DNA of 64,000 bases from Agrobacterium tumefaciens. GTDB lineage: Bacteria > Pseudomonadota > Alphaproteobacteria > Rhizobiales > Rhizobiaceae. The position numbers and the translations under genes were made by a program. Position 1 is the stretch's first letter. Each line of letters opens with the position of its first letter. Where the stretch lies: the NCBI GenBank assembly GCA_025559845.1, contig CP048470.1, forward strand, positions 2,279,001-2,343,000, in the 5' to 3' direction. The notes below the pieces were generated by a model. It was not told the origin of the DNA and made no database searches. It was given only the letters and a program-made list of their open reading frames with translations. Shown here one piece after another: positions 17,961 through 27,313 of the stretch.

Positions 17961-18062
17961 CTATTCTATGCTGAACGTATCCGAGAGAAAAAATTGCGTG
18001 GTTGGGTCCTGGTTGGAAAGGGGTGGTTAACCTTTATTTTTTATTTCAGGGAGACCGAAATT

Positions 18063-18134
18063 ATGTACGTTTATGATGAGTGTGCACGCTGCCATGAGCT
18101 TCTCCCGATCCAATTTTCCGAATTCCGGCAATAG
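18063..18134 (+). CDS. Possible 23-codon ORF overlapping the start of ftsK
   Basis: ATG at 18063 has AGGGAGA about 10 bases upstream, the only good ribosome site here, and opens a 23-residue frame ([20 protein letters not shown]...) ending at TAG 18134. It overlaps the ftsK frame, whose own ATGs (18073, 18076) have no well-placed ribosome site. It may be a coupled leader that lowers or gates FtsK translation, or chance. Confidence 0.3.
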   Translation: MYVYDECARCHELLPIQFSEFRQ

Positions 18135-20691
18135 CGCAGGGGAGGGGGGCGTAAGCCCTCATGCCAAACCCAATGATGGGGTCGGGCGTGTCGCGAGCGC
18201 ACACGCCGATCACTCCACCAGTCTTCCTCGTCAGAATGCAGATGTCGTCGCGGCTGACGCAATAGAGGGGCGTTCCGACATGCCCGGCTGGCAAAATGCT
18301 TTTGTATTGGGGCCAAATGTCCGCTTTACAAGGACGCCAGAAAGCGCGTTCTCACGTCGCGGGGCCGTCGAGCCTCAGCAAGACGAAGCAGACATCGTTC
18401 CTGCCGAAATTGAGGTCGAAACCGTTGAGCCGGTTATTGCTACACCGGTCGAGGAAGCTGTCGCGCCCGTTTACAAGAAGCCGGAGCCAAGGGTCCCGCA
18501 GCCTCCGCGTATTCCCGTTCTCCCGCAGCCCCCACATGCGCAGGGTGCGCGTGCCTTGACGTACAAGTTGCGTCGCGAGCTGGCCCTGAAACAACAGGCG
18601 GAACAGAGTACAGTGATGGAAGACGTTACTGTCGCCGTCGCAATTGCAGACGTGACGGAAGTCACACCTGTCGTGTCAGTCGCGCCCGTACAGGATCTAA
18701 TCGCCGACGAGGCCGTCAGACCCACTTCGTTGCTCCCGGCATTTGCAGCGAATTTGCCCGACGAAATCTTCTTCGAGGTGATGGATCTCGATCTGGCACC
18801 CGTGCCCGTTGCAGTGCCAAACCCGGAGGCCTCAACAATTTCACAACCGATGCCGTTTCCTGCCTCTGCGCCGGCGATTGAGCTATCTACAGAACCACCC
18901 GTCATCACCGTTCCGGGTGGATCCGCAGTCCGCCTTTATCGCGAAATCGGTGTCCGTGCGGCCGCATCATCCATGTTGACGCTCGGCAATGCTTCTCCGG
19001 TTGAAGTAGAAATCAATGCTCCAGCACCCGAGGCAGCTATTGCTTGCGAGCCTCCGCCGCCGGTCGAGCCACGCTTCGTCGCACGTGCGCCAATTCAAGC
19101 GTCGCAGCCGATGTTCCGTGACGCACCGGTCTTCGCCGAGGGCGAATACGAATACCCTTCGATCGAGCTGCTGCAGCAGGCTCGTGTCCAGCAGACAACC
19201 ACCATGACGCCGGAAGCGCTCGAACAGAGCGCAGGCCTTCTCGAAAGCGTGCTTGAAGACTTCGGTGTCAAGGGTGAAATCATCGACGTCCGTCCCGGGC
19301 CGGTCGTAACGCTTTACGAGTTCGAACCTGCACCAGGCGTCAAGTCTTCTCGCGTCATCGGTCTGTCGGACGACATTGCTCGCTCGATGTCCGCTCTTTC
19401 AGCACGTGTCGCCGTTGTTCCCGGCAGAAACGTCATTGGTATCGAGTTGCCAAATCCGGTTAGAGAAACGGTCTATCTGCGCGAGCTGATTGAATCGGGA
19501 GACTACAGCGAAACTCGTCAGAAACTGGCCCTTTGCCTTGGCAAAACGATCGGTGGCGAGCCTGTAATCGCTGAACTTGCCAAGATGCCGCACCTGCTCG
19601 TCGCAGGCACGACCGGCTCCGGTAAGTCTGTCGCCATCAACACCATGATCCTGTCGATCCTCTACCGCCTTAAGCCGGAAGAGTGCCGCCTCATCATGGT
19701 CGATCCGAAGATGCTTGAGCTGTCAGTGTATGACGGTATTCCACATCTCCTGACCCCCGTTGTTACCGATCCCAAAAAGGCCGTCATGGCCCTGAAATGG
19801 GCTGTGCGGGAGATGGAAGACCGGTATCGCAAGATGTCGCGCCTCGGTGTGCGCAATATCGATGGCTATAACGCAAGGGCAGCCACTGCGCGTGCCAAAG
19901 GCGAAACGGTGTTCTGCAACGTTCAGACTGGCTTTGATCGGGCAACCGGTGAAGCGGTTTATGAGCAGGAGGAAATGGATCTTAGCGCGATGCCCTACAT
20001 CGTCGTTATCGTTGATGAGATGGCAGACCTGATGATGGTTGCCGGTAAGGAAATCGAAGGTGCGATCCAGCGCCTCGCGCAGATGGCGCGTGCTGCAGGT
20101 ATTCACCTGATCATGGCCACTCAGCGTCCTTCCGTCGATGTCATCACCGGGACTATCAAGGCGAACTTCCCAACCCGCATCTCGTTCCAGGTAACCTCCA
20201 AGATCGACAGCCGTACGATCCTCGGCGAACAAGGTGCCGAACATCTGCTCGGTCAGGGCGACATGTTGCACATGATGGGCGGTGGTCGCATTGCTCGCGT
20301 TCATGGCCCGTTTGTCTCTGACGAGGAAGTCGAAAAAGTCGTCGCGCATCTGAAGACACAAGGCCGTCCCGAGTACCTTGGTACAGTCACGGAAGACGCT
20401 GAAGAGGCTGAGGACGAGGCTGAGGACGATAGTGCAGTTTTCGATAAGACCTCGATGGCAGAAGACGACACAGACGACCTCTATGAAAAAGCCGTCAAGG
20501 TCGTGTTGCGCGACAAGAAATGCTCGACCTCATACATTCAGAGGCGCCTTTCGATTGGCTATAACCGCGCGGCGTCTCTCGTAGAGCGGATGGAGCAGGA
20601 AGGCATCGTTGGTCCAGCAAACCATGTTGGCAAGCGCTCTATCATTGCCGGTGAGCGTGACACCTACGAGGCTATGGGCAGCGACAGCTAA
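18073..20691 (+). CDS. ftsK: FtsK/SpoIIIE DNA translocase paralogue lacking membrane segments
   Basis: An 872-residue DNA pump. Residues 1 to about 370 are a disordered P/A/V/E-rich linker without any transmembrane stretch. Then come the alpha domain ([33 protein letters not shown]), the RecA-like beta domain with Walker [15 protein letters not shown] (about 509-520) and Walker [16 protein letters not shown] (about 642), and the C-terminal gamma winged helix ([33 protein letters not shown]) that reads oriented KOPS sites. Normal FtsK has four N-terminal membrane helices that anchor it at the septum; here they are missing, so the protein is probably a soluble second copy beside a main chromosome-encoded FtsK, which would lie elsewhere. 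The frame has no earlier start after the stop at 18028. Confidence 0.9.
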   Translation: MMSVHAAMSFSRSNFPNSGNSAGEGGVSPHAKPNDGVGRVASAHADHSTSLPRQNADVVAADAIEGRSDMPGWQNAFVLGPNVRFTRTPESAFSRRGAVEPQQDEADIVPAEIEVETVEPVIATPVEEAVAPVYKKPEPRVPQPPRIPVLPQPPHAQGARALTYKLRRELALKQQAEQSTVMEDVTVAVAIADVTEVTPVVSVAPVQDLIADEAVRPTSLLPAFAANLPDEIFFEVMDLDLAPVPVAVPNPEASTISQPMPFPASAPAIELSTEPPVITVPGGSAVRLYREIGVRAAASSMLTLGNASPVEVEINAPAPEAAIACEPPPPVEPRFVARAPIQASQPMFRDAPVFAEGEYEYPSIELLQQARVQQTTTMTPEALEQSAGLLESVLEDFGVKGEIIDVRPGPVVTLYEFEPAPGVKSSRVIGLSDDIARSMSALSARVAVVPGRNVIGIELPNPVRETVYLRELIESGDYSETRQKLALCLGKTIGGEPVIAELAKMPHLLVAGTTGSGKSVAINTMILSILYRLKPEECRLIMVDPKMLELSVYDGIPHLLTPVVTDPKKAVMALKWAVREMEDRYRKMSRLGVRNIDGYNARAATARAKGETVFCNVQTGFDRATGEAVYEQEEMDLSAMPYIVVIVDEMADLMMVAGKEIEGAIQRLAQMARAAGIHLIMATQRPSVDVITGTIKANFPTRISFQVTSKIDSRTILGEQGAEHLLGQGDMLHMMGGGRIARVHGPFVSDEEVEKVVAHLKTQGRPEYLGTVTEDAEEAEDEAEDDSAVFDKTSMAEDDTDDLYEKAVKVVLRDKKCSTSYIQRRLSIGYNRAASLVERMEQEGIVGPANHVGKRSIIAGERDTYEAMGSDS

Positions 20692-20780
20692 CTGTCCTTC
20701 CGAGTGCGATAGCAGTTGCAAAATCGCGCCCGGTGAATAGCGTGGAGCCCGTTGTCTGAGGAATCGGGAGGGGGCTTTTC

Positions 20781-21866
20781 ATGCAATTGGTGGCAGAACC
20801 GACAAGCGTATTGTCAAAGCTTTCAGAACTGGACCGCTTTTGCCGTTCGGTCTTGTTAGCCGCCGGTGTCGATACAGATACGTCGGATGCAGCAACGCGA
20901 GCAATGATGCACGGCACCCGCCTTGGCGTTGATAGCCATGGGGTACGCTTGCTTGCGCACTATATCACGGCCTTTGCGGGTGGGAGGCTGAACCCCCGCC
21001 CGGAAATCAAGCGAGTTTGCGGATTTGGTGCTGTAGAAACCATCGACGCAGATCATGCTCACGGCGCTCGCGCCACCTTTCATGCGATGGACAACGCCAT
21101 CTCGCTTGCCGGTCAGTTTGGTATCGGTGCTGTCGCAATACGCAATTCTTCGCATTTTGGACCGGCCGGCGCTTACGCACTTGAGGCCGCTAAAAAAGGC
21201 TTTATCGGGATCGCCTTCTGTAATTCGGACAGCTTTGTCCGGCTTCATGATGGCGCTATGCGGTTTCACGGCACCAACCCGATCGCGGTTGGTGTTCCCG
21301 TAGATGGGGGTATGCCCTGGTTACTTGATATGGCGACGAGCGCGGTACCCTACAATCGCGTCCTGCTTTATCGCAGTCTCGGTACGACGTTGCCTGAAGG
21401 CGTCGCATCGAACGGCCATGGTATCAATACGCGTGATCCCAATACGGCGGAAATGCTTGCCCCGCTCGGTGGAGATTTCGGTTTCAAAGGCGCTGCGCTT
21501 GCCGGCATGGTCGAGATTTTCAGCGCCGTCCTGACCGGGATGAAGCTAAGCTTTGATCTCGCTCCAATGCCAGGCCCGGATTTCTCCACGCCGCGCGGGC
21601 TTGGAGCGTTCGTGATGGCACTGAAGCCTGAGGCCTTCATCGAACGCAGCGTTTTCGACGAGGGCATGAAGCGCTATCTCGAGGTGTTGCGGGAATCTCC
21701 GGCCCGCGAGGATTGCAAAGTGATGGCGCCTGGTGACCGAGAGTGGCGCGTTGCAGCCAAGCGCGAAAGGGAGGGCGCTCCGGTTGATCCCGTCACATGC
21801 ACAGCTTTCGCAGAGCTTGCAGATCGCTTTTCTATAGAACCCCCAGTCTACGAAACCGGAGATTAG
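20781..21866 (+). CDS. Ldh_2-family malate/L-lactate-type dehydrogenase
   Basis: A 361-residue NAD(P)-dependent oxidoreductase of the Ldh_2 (YlbC/ComC/DpkA) family, not of the Rossmann LDH type. Landmarks: GTRLGVDSHGVRLLAHY (about 43-60) with the catalytic histidine, AIRNSSHFGPAGAYALEAAKKGFIG (near 118-142), and HGTNPIAVGVPV. The N-terminal helices and C-terminal MKRYLEVLRES region are normal. GGAGGGGG lies 8-9 bases before the ATG. It stands alone between ftsK and the Fic patch, so the substrate (2-keto acid or cyclic imine) is open. A distant paralogue lies at 60493-61530. Confidence 0.82.
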   Translation: MQLVAEPTSVLSKLSELDRFCRSVLLAAGVDTDTSDAATRAMMHGTRLGVDSHGVRLLAHYITAFAGGRLNPRPEIKRVCGFGAVETIDADHAHGARATFHAMDNAISLAGQFGIGAVAIRNSSHFGPAGAYALEAAKKGFIGIAFCNSDSFVRLHDGAMRFHGTNPIAVGVPVDGGMPWLLDMATSAVPYNRVLLYRSLGTTLPEGVASNGHGINTRDPNTAEMLAPLGGDFGFKGAALAGMVEIFSAVLTGMKLSFDLAPMPGPDFSTPRGLGAFVMALKPEAFIERSVFDEGMKRYLEVLRESPAREDCKVMAPGDREWRVAAKREREGAPVDPVTCTAFAELADRFSIEPPVYETGD

Positions 21867-21930
21867 GGTTCGAACCTTTCCACGCGCTCCAGAAACTGAT
21901 TCACCTGCTTTTCGAGGCTGTTGCTTGGTG

Positions 21931-21960
21931 CATTATCGGGTGTAATCGGGTATAATCGGG
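21931..21960. repeat. Three 10-bp direct repeats upstream of the Fic gene
   Basis: Three consecutive decamers end in ATCGGG: cattATCGGG (21931-21940), tgtaATCGGG (21941-21950), tataATCGGG (21951-21960), followed by a partial fourth, tatggaATCGG. A period of about one helical turn puts all copies on one DNA face, which suits cooperative protein binding, perhaps by the winged helix of the Fic protein itself. Confidence 0.7.
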
Positions 21961-21990
21961 TATGGAATCGGATATTTGGGCGACCCGTTT

Positions 21991-23046
21991 ATGAGGGAGC
22001 CGAAAATCAATCTACCCCAAGACCTTGTTAAACTCATAGCGGAAATCGATGAGTTTAAGGGGCGGTGGGATGCAATGAAAACGCTATCGCCCGATCGGCT
22101 TGACGCGTTGCGCAAAGTTGCGACCGTCGAAAGCGTCGGCTCCTCGACCCGTATCGAAGGAGCGAAGCTTTCCGATGCTCAAGTCGAAGAGCTTCTTTCC
22201 AATATACGGATGCAGTCTTTCAACACGCGCGACGAGCAGGAGGTCGCGGGCTACGCCGAGGCCATGGACCTTGTGTTTCAATCCTTTGATGACTTGCGTC
22301 TCACCGAAAACCATATCTTCCAGCTCCACCAAACGCTTCTGAGACATAGCGTTAAAGACGAACGTCATCGCGGCTCTTACAAAACCTTGCGCAACGATGT
22401 TGTCGCTTTTGATGCTGACGGTCGGGAGCTCGGCGTCGTGTTCGAGACGGCAAAGCCCTTCGATACGCCGCGTGATATGGAGGCTCTGGTTGCCTGGACG
22501 CGTAAGGCAATCGACGAGGAAAGCCTGCATTCTCTGCTGATTATTGCTGTCTTTATCGTGACGTTCCTCGCGATCCACCCTTTCCAAGACGGAAACGGGC
22601 GGCTCTCGCGTGTCCTCACGACATTATTGTTGCTGCGCGCTGGCTATCTTTACGTCCCTTACGCTTCGCTAGAGCGCGTGGTCGAAGAGAACAAAGACCT
22701 CTACTACAAGGCTCTACGTCGCACGCAAACGACCCTCAAGAGTGGCGCTCCGGATTGGGAGCCGTGGATTGGGTTCTTCCTTCGTGCCCTGAAAAAGCAA
22801 AAAGACAGTCTCGCGAAACGCCTCGATCGCGAACGGGAACAGGAAGCTGCAGACGACGCGTTGCCGGAGCTGTCGGTGCGAATACTCGCGCTGTTCAAAT
22901 CACACGATCGGCTCACACCGGCCGCGATCGAAAGCGAGTTGGGTGCAAATCGTAATACCCTCAAAGTTCGCTTGCGAGAACTTGTCGAGGCTGGACGGAT
23001 CAAAAGACATGGAAAGGCTAGGGCGACCTGGTACACGCGCGGATAG
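21991..23046 (+). CDS. Fic-family AMP-transferase-type protein with C-terminal winged helix
   Basis: A 351-residue class II Fic protein. An N-terminal helical Fic_N region holds the inhibitory motif S52-T-R-I-E56-G, which in this class blocks ATP. The Fic core motif HPFQDGNGR spans 196-204 with catalytic H196 intact. After about residue 290 a winged helix follows (ALFKSHDRLTPAAIESELGANRNTLKVRLRELVEAGRIKRHG). Family knowledge: such enzymes move AMP onto target proteins and some regulate themselves. I use ATG 21991; a TTG five codons earlier is the alternative, and neither has a strong ribosome site. It sits beside a hipA remnant in what looks like a small transferred patch. Confidence 0.85.
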   Translation: MREPKINLPQDLVKLIAEIDEFKGRWDAMKTLSPDRLDALRKVATVESVGSSTRIEGAKLSDAQVEELLSNIRMQSFNTRDEQEVAGYAEAMDLVFQSFDDLRLTENHIFQLHQTLLRHSVKDERHRGSYKTLRNDVVAFDADGRELGVVFETAKPFDTPRDMEALVAWTRKAIDEESLHSLLIIAVFIVTFLAIHPFQDGNGRLSRVLTTLLLLRAGYLYVPYASLERVVEENKDLYYKALRRTQTTLKSGAPDWEPWIGFFLRALKKQKDSLAKRLDREREQEAADDALPELSVRILALFKSHDRLTPAAIESELGANRNTLKVRLRELVEAGRIKRHGKARATWYTRG

Positions 23047-23167
23047 GCGTGGCAGGCTCTACGCTGGCGCTTTAACTACTGCACCGCAGGGTTCAGCGCA
23101 TGCCGCTGACGATCCTTCGCCCATAATTAAGGAGGGCTCGGGAGCCACTTGCTCGGGCCGGTCATCG

Positions 23168-23557
23168 TTAGACCCCTCCGTTGGCGCCTAGGGTTTCGCG
23201 CGCGGTTCGGAATGCGTCGCGCAGCACCGTGTGGCCGTTGAGGCCCTCAAGGGCGTAACTGTTTAGGAACCGACGTCCTGCGAACAACTTGCGATCAACG
23301 GGGCTTAGGTCTGCTTCGTCGCAGACTCCTGCCCACTGTGCGGCGATGGTTTTGATCTGGTTTTCGATCAATGCGGCAGCTTCGGCCTCTTTGAGGTGGT
23401 AGTCAGGCGCGGAGGCAAGGCAGGTGGTGAGCGAGCTCGCGCGGTCCTTGCCCTTGATGAGCATGGCCTGCGTGGCTTCATTGCCGGTGCGGCCTTGTGG
23501 GCAGATGTCATGGGCGGGAGTGAGCGAGAGCATCCTGCCGTCCCAGAAATATGGTCA
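23168..23557 (-). pseudogene. hipA: 5'-truncated hipA remnant (HipA C-terminal part)
   Basis: About 130 codons match the C-terminal domain of HipA kinases: FWDGRMLSLTPAHDICPQ, GNEATQAMLI, ALIENQIKTIAAQWAGVCDEADLS split over the middle, and RKLFAGRRFLNSYALEGL. The match begins at YFWDGR, just after an in-frame TGA near 23558, so the kinase N-lobe and the catalytic DxD region are gone. No hipB-like antitoxin gene lies beside it. A 121-codon version could still be translated from the ATG at 23533 but would not be an active kinase. The fragment marks an old insertion and decay next to the Fic gene. Confidence 0.8.
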
Positions 23558-23781
23558 AGAAATGTCCATTTTATTGGACGTAGAAGACGCTTGTGACCGG
23601 AATTCTGTACAAAACCTAACGCGCCAAAACGGCAATAAGCTTATTGTGCTCCGCAACCGTCCTCCATCCAGGCGGCGGGGCGGCCGAAAAGCTTGGTGCA
23701 TTACAGGCTATAATTAAAGTGAGATTGTCTCGAAACAGGAATGTCTCTCGAGATCCCGCCGGAATTGGTGAGCGGCGACAG

Positions 23782-25776
23782 TCACGCCGGTCTCACAAGT
23801 CCGGTGGGTCTGGCGTAACGGCGCCGCTCTGCACGGAACTGCTCCAAGGGCTCAGGTCGTCCAATGAAATAGCCCTGTGCATAATCGATTTGGAGAGCAC
23901 GTGACAATGCGAGTTGTTCGCGCGTCTCGACGCCCTCGATAAGGATCTTGTGACCGCGATTGCGGACAAGTCTTATCATGTCCTGAAGCATCGCTCTTCC
24001 GCGAGGGGTCTCGCTGTCGTGCAGGAACGAGCGGTCGATCTTGACCGTGTCAAAGTCGGTGATGCGCAACCAGGAAAGTCCTGCAAATCCGGTTCCGAAG
24101 TCATCGAGCCAGATATTGATACCGAGTGTTTTCAGGTCGCTGATGCACCGCAGGACATCTGAATGCATCTCCATTTCCAGGCCCTCGGTGATTTCGAAGG
24201 CGAGGCGCGAACCAGATATTCCTGCCTCGACAAGGATGGCAGCGACAGATGTCGCAAAACCGGGATTCTTGAGCTGCATTGGTGAAACGTTGACGCTGAT
24301 CACGCGCACGTTGTCATCCGTCAAAATCTGACGGCAGACGGTGCGGATCGTCCAGAGGCCGAGGTCGTTGATGATGCCGGTCCGCTCAGCGATCGGGATG
24401 AACAAGCTTGGTGGAATGGGAGTGCCGTCAAGCAAGCGCAAGCGCATCAAGGCCTCGGCGCCCTCGATTTCGTTCGTCCGCATGTTCTGGATCGGCTGAT
24501 AGACAAGTGAGACAAGGTTCTCGTTAATCGCGATTTTGAGGAGCGCGGCGATGTTTTCCGTCTCGTCGCTCGTTTGAGGGTCATTCGGATCGAACAGCTT
24601 CATGCAGTTTCGACCATTCGCCTTGGCAATATAGAGAGCCCTGTCAGCCTCGTTGATCACCTTTTCAAGTTTGGCATCCGGGTTTTTGCGTGTGAAGGAC
24701 GCGCCAATGCTGACAGTGACGACGAACGTGCCGTCCCTGCGCTGCTCATGCTCAAGTGAGAGGTCTTCGACTGTGTGGCGAATGATCTCCGCAAGTTCGC
24801 CGACCTGCTGCCTGGACTTGAACGGGACGAGAACGATGAATTCCTCACCCCCGTAACGCCCGATTGATGCGCCGAAATCGGCGATCGCATCCTGCAACGC
24901 ATTTGCAACCGTGATCAAGCAGCGGTCGCCTTCCTGATGGCCGTAGCAATCGTTGTATTTCTTGAAGAAGTCGACATCGATGAGAAGGACAGCAAAACCC
25001 TCTGACTTTTTACCCCAGTTTTCCCAAAGAAGTCGTAGGCGCTGATCGACGGCGCGCCGGTTTTCAAGTCCGGTGAGGGAGTCCGTGTGGGAAAGCCTAA
25101 GGAGGGCCAGTCCCCGTTCCTCAGCTGCTTTCTGCTGGGCCTTTGCTTCCTGGGCATTGAGGAAGACATGATACCGTTCGCGGTTCAGGTTCCAGTTCAC
25201 ATAGGAGGTGAAGACAAAACAGGAAATGTAGAACGTACCGAATGCGACCTTGTAGAATATGTCCTCAGGAAAGAGGGTCAGTGCCAGAAAATAAGTAAAA
25301 AGGATAATGCCGGACGATATCAGGGAAAGAAAGAAGCGGAAACTGAAGAACAGGTTGGCGCCCATCATGAAGATTGCGCCGAACACCATGTAATAAGACA
25401 TGTTTTCGACGTATTCCGTCAAAAGGGCGGGTACTAGCCAGCAAATGTAACCCATGATCAACGCCGCGGCGCAGGTCAGGTCGAGTGAGGCAGTCTTTGC
25501 CTTTCGCCGAAATTGTATTTCAAGGGTTGCCAGTGACGCTGCGCCGACAAGCATACGCGAGACGAACGTGTATATAGTTACGTCGGGGATCAGAATGGCA
25601 TCGGTGACGACAAAAAGAATATAGACAACAACGGCGATCCAGAGACCCTGGCGAATAGAGCCTCGACGCGTTCTTTCGCCTTCTTGCTGGTATAGAGCAA
25701 GAAGTTCCTCGTACAGTTGTCCATCAACCTGTCGATGGCTCTGTAAGCCTGTCACATCTCCGTAGTTGTGCTTCAT
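23782..25776 (-). CDS. Membrane GGDEF-EAL cyclic-di-GMP protein
   Basis: About 664 residues: five or six membrane segments in the first 200 residues, a GGDEF domain with the intact active-site motif in GRYGGEEFIVL, and a C-terminal EAL domain. The EAL part keeps EALMRLRL, the N of VNVSPMQL, the E of FEITEG, DDFGTGFAGLSWL and EGVET, so phosphodiesterase activity is plausible. No RxxD inhibitory site is seen before GGEEF. Thus the protein may make and break cyclic di-GMP at the inner membrane. Start: ATG 25776 has GGGA about 7 bases upstream; ATG 25788, four codons earlier, has none. It diverges from the PhcB-like methyltransferase gene. Confidence 0.88.
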   Translation of the reverse strand: MKHNYGDVTGLQSHRQVDGQLYEELLALYQQEGERTRRGSIRQGLWIAVVVYILFVVTDAILIPDVTIYTFVSRMLVGAASLATLEIQFRRKAKTASLDLTCAAALIMGYICWLVPALLTEYVENMSYYMVFGAIFMMGANLFFSFRFFLSLISSGIILFTYFLALTLFPEDIFYKVAFGTFYISCFVFTSYVNWNLNRERYHVFLNAQEAKAQQKAAEERGLALLRLSHTDSLTGLENRRAVDQRLRLLWENWGKKSEGFAVLLIDVDFFKKYNDCYGHQEGDRCLITVANALQDAIADFGASIGRYGGEEFIVLVPFKSRQQVGELAEIIRHTVEDLSLEHEQRRDGTFVVTVSIGASFTRKNPDAKLEKVINEADRALYIAKANGRNCMKLFDPNDPQTSDETENIAALLKIAINENLVSLVYQPIQNMRTNEIEGAEALMRLRLLDGTPIPPSLFIPIAERTGIINDLGLWTIRTVCRQILTDDNVRVISVNVSPMQLKNPGFATSVAAILVEAGISGSRLAFEITEGLEMEMHSDVLRCISDLKTLGINIWLDDFGTGFAGLSWLRITDFDTVKIDRSFLHDSETPRGRAMLQDMIRLVRNRGHKILIEGVETREQLALSRALQIDYAQGYFIGRPEPLEQFRAERRRYARPTGLVRPA

Positions 25777-26093
25777 GCACGTTCCCATGTTGTTTTAGTA
25801 AAACTGTGGGCTGGCGCCTCTATCTTCCACTTTCCCGTGTATTTTAGCAGGCGTCTTGAATGCCTCCCAGTTCCTCCCATGGGTATGATCACTCAATGAG
25901 CGGCAAACGCAACATACGGTCGCCGCATTAAGTTTTGCTAAATTTTGAAGGTGCATTTTGGCACAGTTCGACTGTGACCAAAATGGCACGATCAGGGCCA
26001 AACAAATTCGTACTATGTGTAAAAGTTGAAAGCGAGTGGCCTTCGCTGTCCCAGAAACGTATGGTTAACAATGCGTTAACGCTGGAGGCTCAT
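25777..26093. other. Divergent gap between the GGDEF-EAL and methyltransferase genes
   Basis: About 317 bases without a supported gene. It holds an inverted repeat CACAG-ttcga-CTGTG (about 25962-25976), a possible operator, and in-frame upstream starts for the methyltransferase (TTG 25935, ATG 25983, ATG 26061) that all lack a good ribosome site. Confidence 0.4.
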
Positions 26094-27140
26094 GTGAAGC
26101 AGATAAAGAAAAGAAATCTGGACGGCCAAAGTCTCATTACCCCTGATACTGTCGCAAAAGAAATTTTCTCGAGCAGAACGGAATCATTCGACGACAACTT
26201 TATTGTCGCAAAAGCAGAAATTGCCCTCATTCTCGAAATGGTACAGCAGAAAATCGGCAAGGGTCTTCCCCCGCAGGAGGTAATACATTTCACTGCGGGT
26301 GCGCTACATGGCTTGCGCGACAAAATCCACTCAAGCGTGTGGGCCGAACTCATTCCGCTCGTTCAGAATCACGCCATTTCTGACTATTTTCTCGAAGATC
26401 CCTTCACCCGCTGGTCATTTGAAAAACCGAGAGGTTACTCCGGGGATGCCCAGCTTCTCGATTTCATCTACGGCCATGAGAGTGTGGCCGGCCTGGTCCG
26501 CAATGCCTCGCCGGTTGGGGCTGCTCTTTATGACTACACCAAGGACGCGAGTTCTTCGGTTGCGGTGCGTGAGCGACGCGATCTTCTGACACGCTTCGTT
26601 GACGAGGCTGCCAAGCGGCATGCAGGGGATGCCGAAATCCTTACCATCGCATCGGGGCATCTACGCGAGGCGAATAACTCGACAGCGCTCAAGGAAAAGC
26701 GGATCAAGCGGTGGGTGGCGCTCGATCAGGATCCCATCAGCGTTGGATCCGTGATGCGTGATTTCCACGGCACCTGCATTGAGGCGATTGATGGATCTGT
26801 CCGGGATATTGTGTTGCGCTCACAAGAACTCGGTACGTTCGACTTCATCTACGCCGCTGGGCTCTACGACTACCTTAACGACAAGGTCGCCATCAAGCTG
26901 ACGAAACGGTGCATGGAGATGCTCAAGCCGGGCGGGATGTTCCTGTTCGCCAATTTCTCCGAGGATATTGTTGTTGATGGATATATGGAGACCTTCATGA
27001 ACTGGGCGCTTCTGCTTCGTTCGAAGGCGGATATGTGGAAGATCGTCAACGAAAGCGCTGAGCCGTCGTCGGTTGAGGCGGACGTTTTCTTTGGTGAGAA
27101 CCACAACATCGTTTACGCGACGATCCGCAAGAAAGACTGA
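26094..27140 (+). CDS. SAM-dependent methyltransferase, PhcB-like
   Basis: About 348 residues. The segment WSFEKPRGYSGDAQLLDFIYG and the following region resemble PhcB-type methyltransferases (Ralstonia PhcB makes the quorum signal 3-hydroxypalmitic acid methyl ester). The SAM-binding fold is seen in EILTIASGHLREAN and WVALDQDPIS, then FDFIYAAGLYDYLND and LKPGGMFLFANF. I favour a GTG start at 26094 because GGAGG lies exactly 5 bases upstream; ATG 26061 would add 11 residues. The flanking cyclic-di-GMP genes make a signalling role thinkable, but the substrate is unknown and many such proteins are annotated only as methyltransferases. Confidence 0.72.
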   Translation: MKQIKKRNLDGQSLITPDTVAKEIFSSRTESFDDNFIVAKAEIALILEMVQQKIGKGLPPQEVIHFTAGALHGLRDKIHSSVWAELIPLVQNHAISDYFLEDPFTRWSFEKPRGYSGDAQLLDFIYGHESVAGLVRNASPVGAALYDYTKDASSSVAVRERRDLLTRFVDEAAKRHAGDAEILTIASGHLREANNSTALKEKRIKRWVALDQDPISVGSVMRDFHGTCIEAIDGSVRDIVLRSQELGTFDFIYAAGLYDYLNDKVAIKLTKRCMEMLKPGGMFLFANFSEDIVVDGYMETFMNWALLLRSKADMWKIVNESAEPSSVEADVFFGENHNIVYATIRKKD

Positions 27141-27313
27141 TCGAAAGATGCATCAGATAGCGGGCGAGGGGGAGCGCCTGCATTTGCATTTCCATCCTTT
27201 GGCCGGCGGCAACTGGGGCCGCTTACGGCCTCGTTCAGTCGATATTGTCGTTGCCTAATGGTCACGCCGCGCATAAGGGTTTTGCAACAACATTTGGGGA
27301 ATGGAACGAAAGC

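Noticed and set aside
18028..18134. Frameshift that would extend FtsK upstream with a membrane domain
   Set aside because: The short frame from 18063 has no hydrophobic stretch, and the 190 bases before it hold no open frame of membrane character.
21931..21960. CRISPR or VNTR array
   Set aside because: Repeat units are 10 bases and contiguous without spacers; only three full copies.
23168..23533. Intact HipA toxin gene
   Set aside because: Only the C-terminal third is present, and an in-frame stop precedes it; the kinase core is missing.
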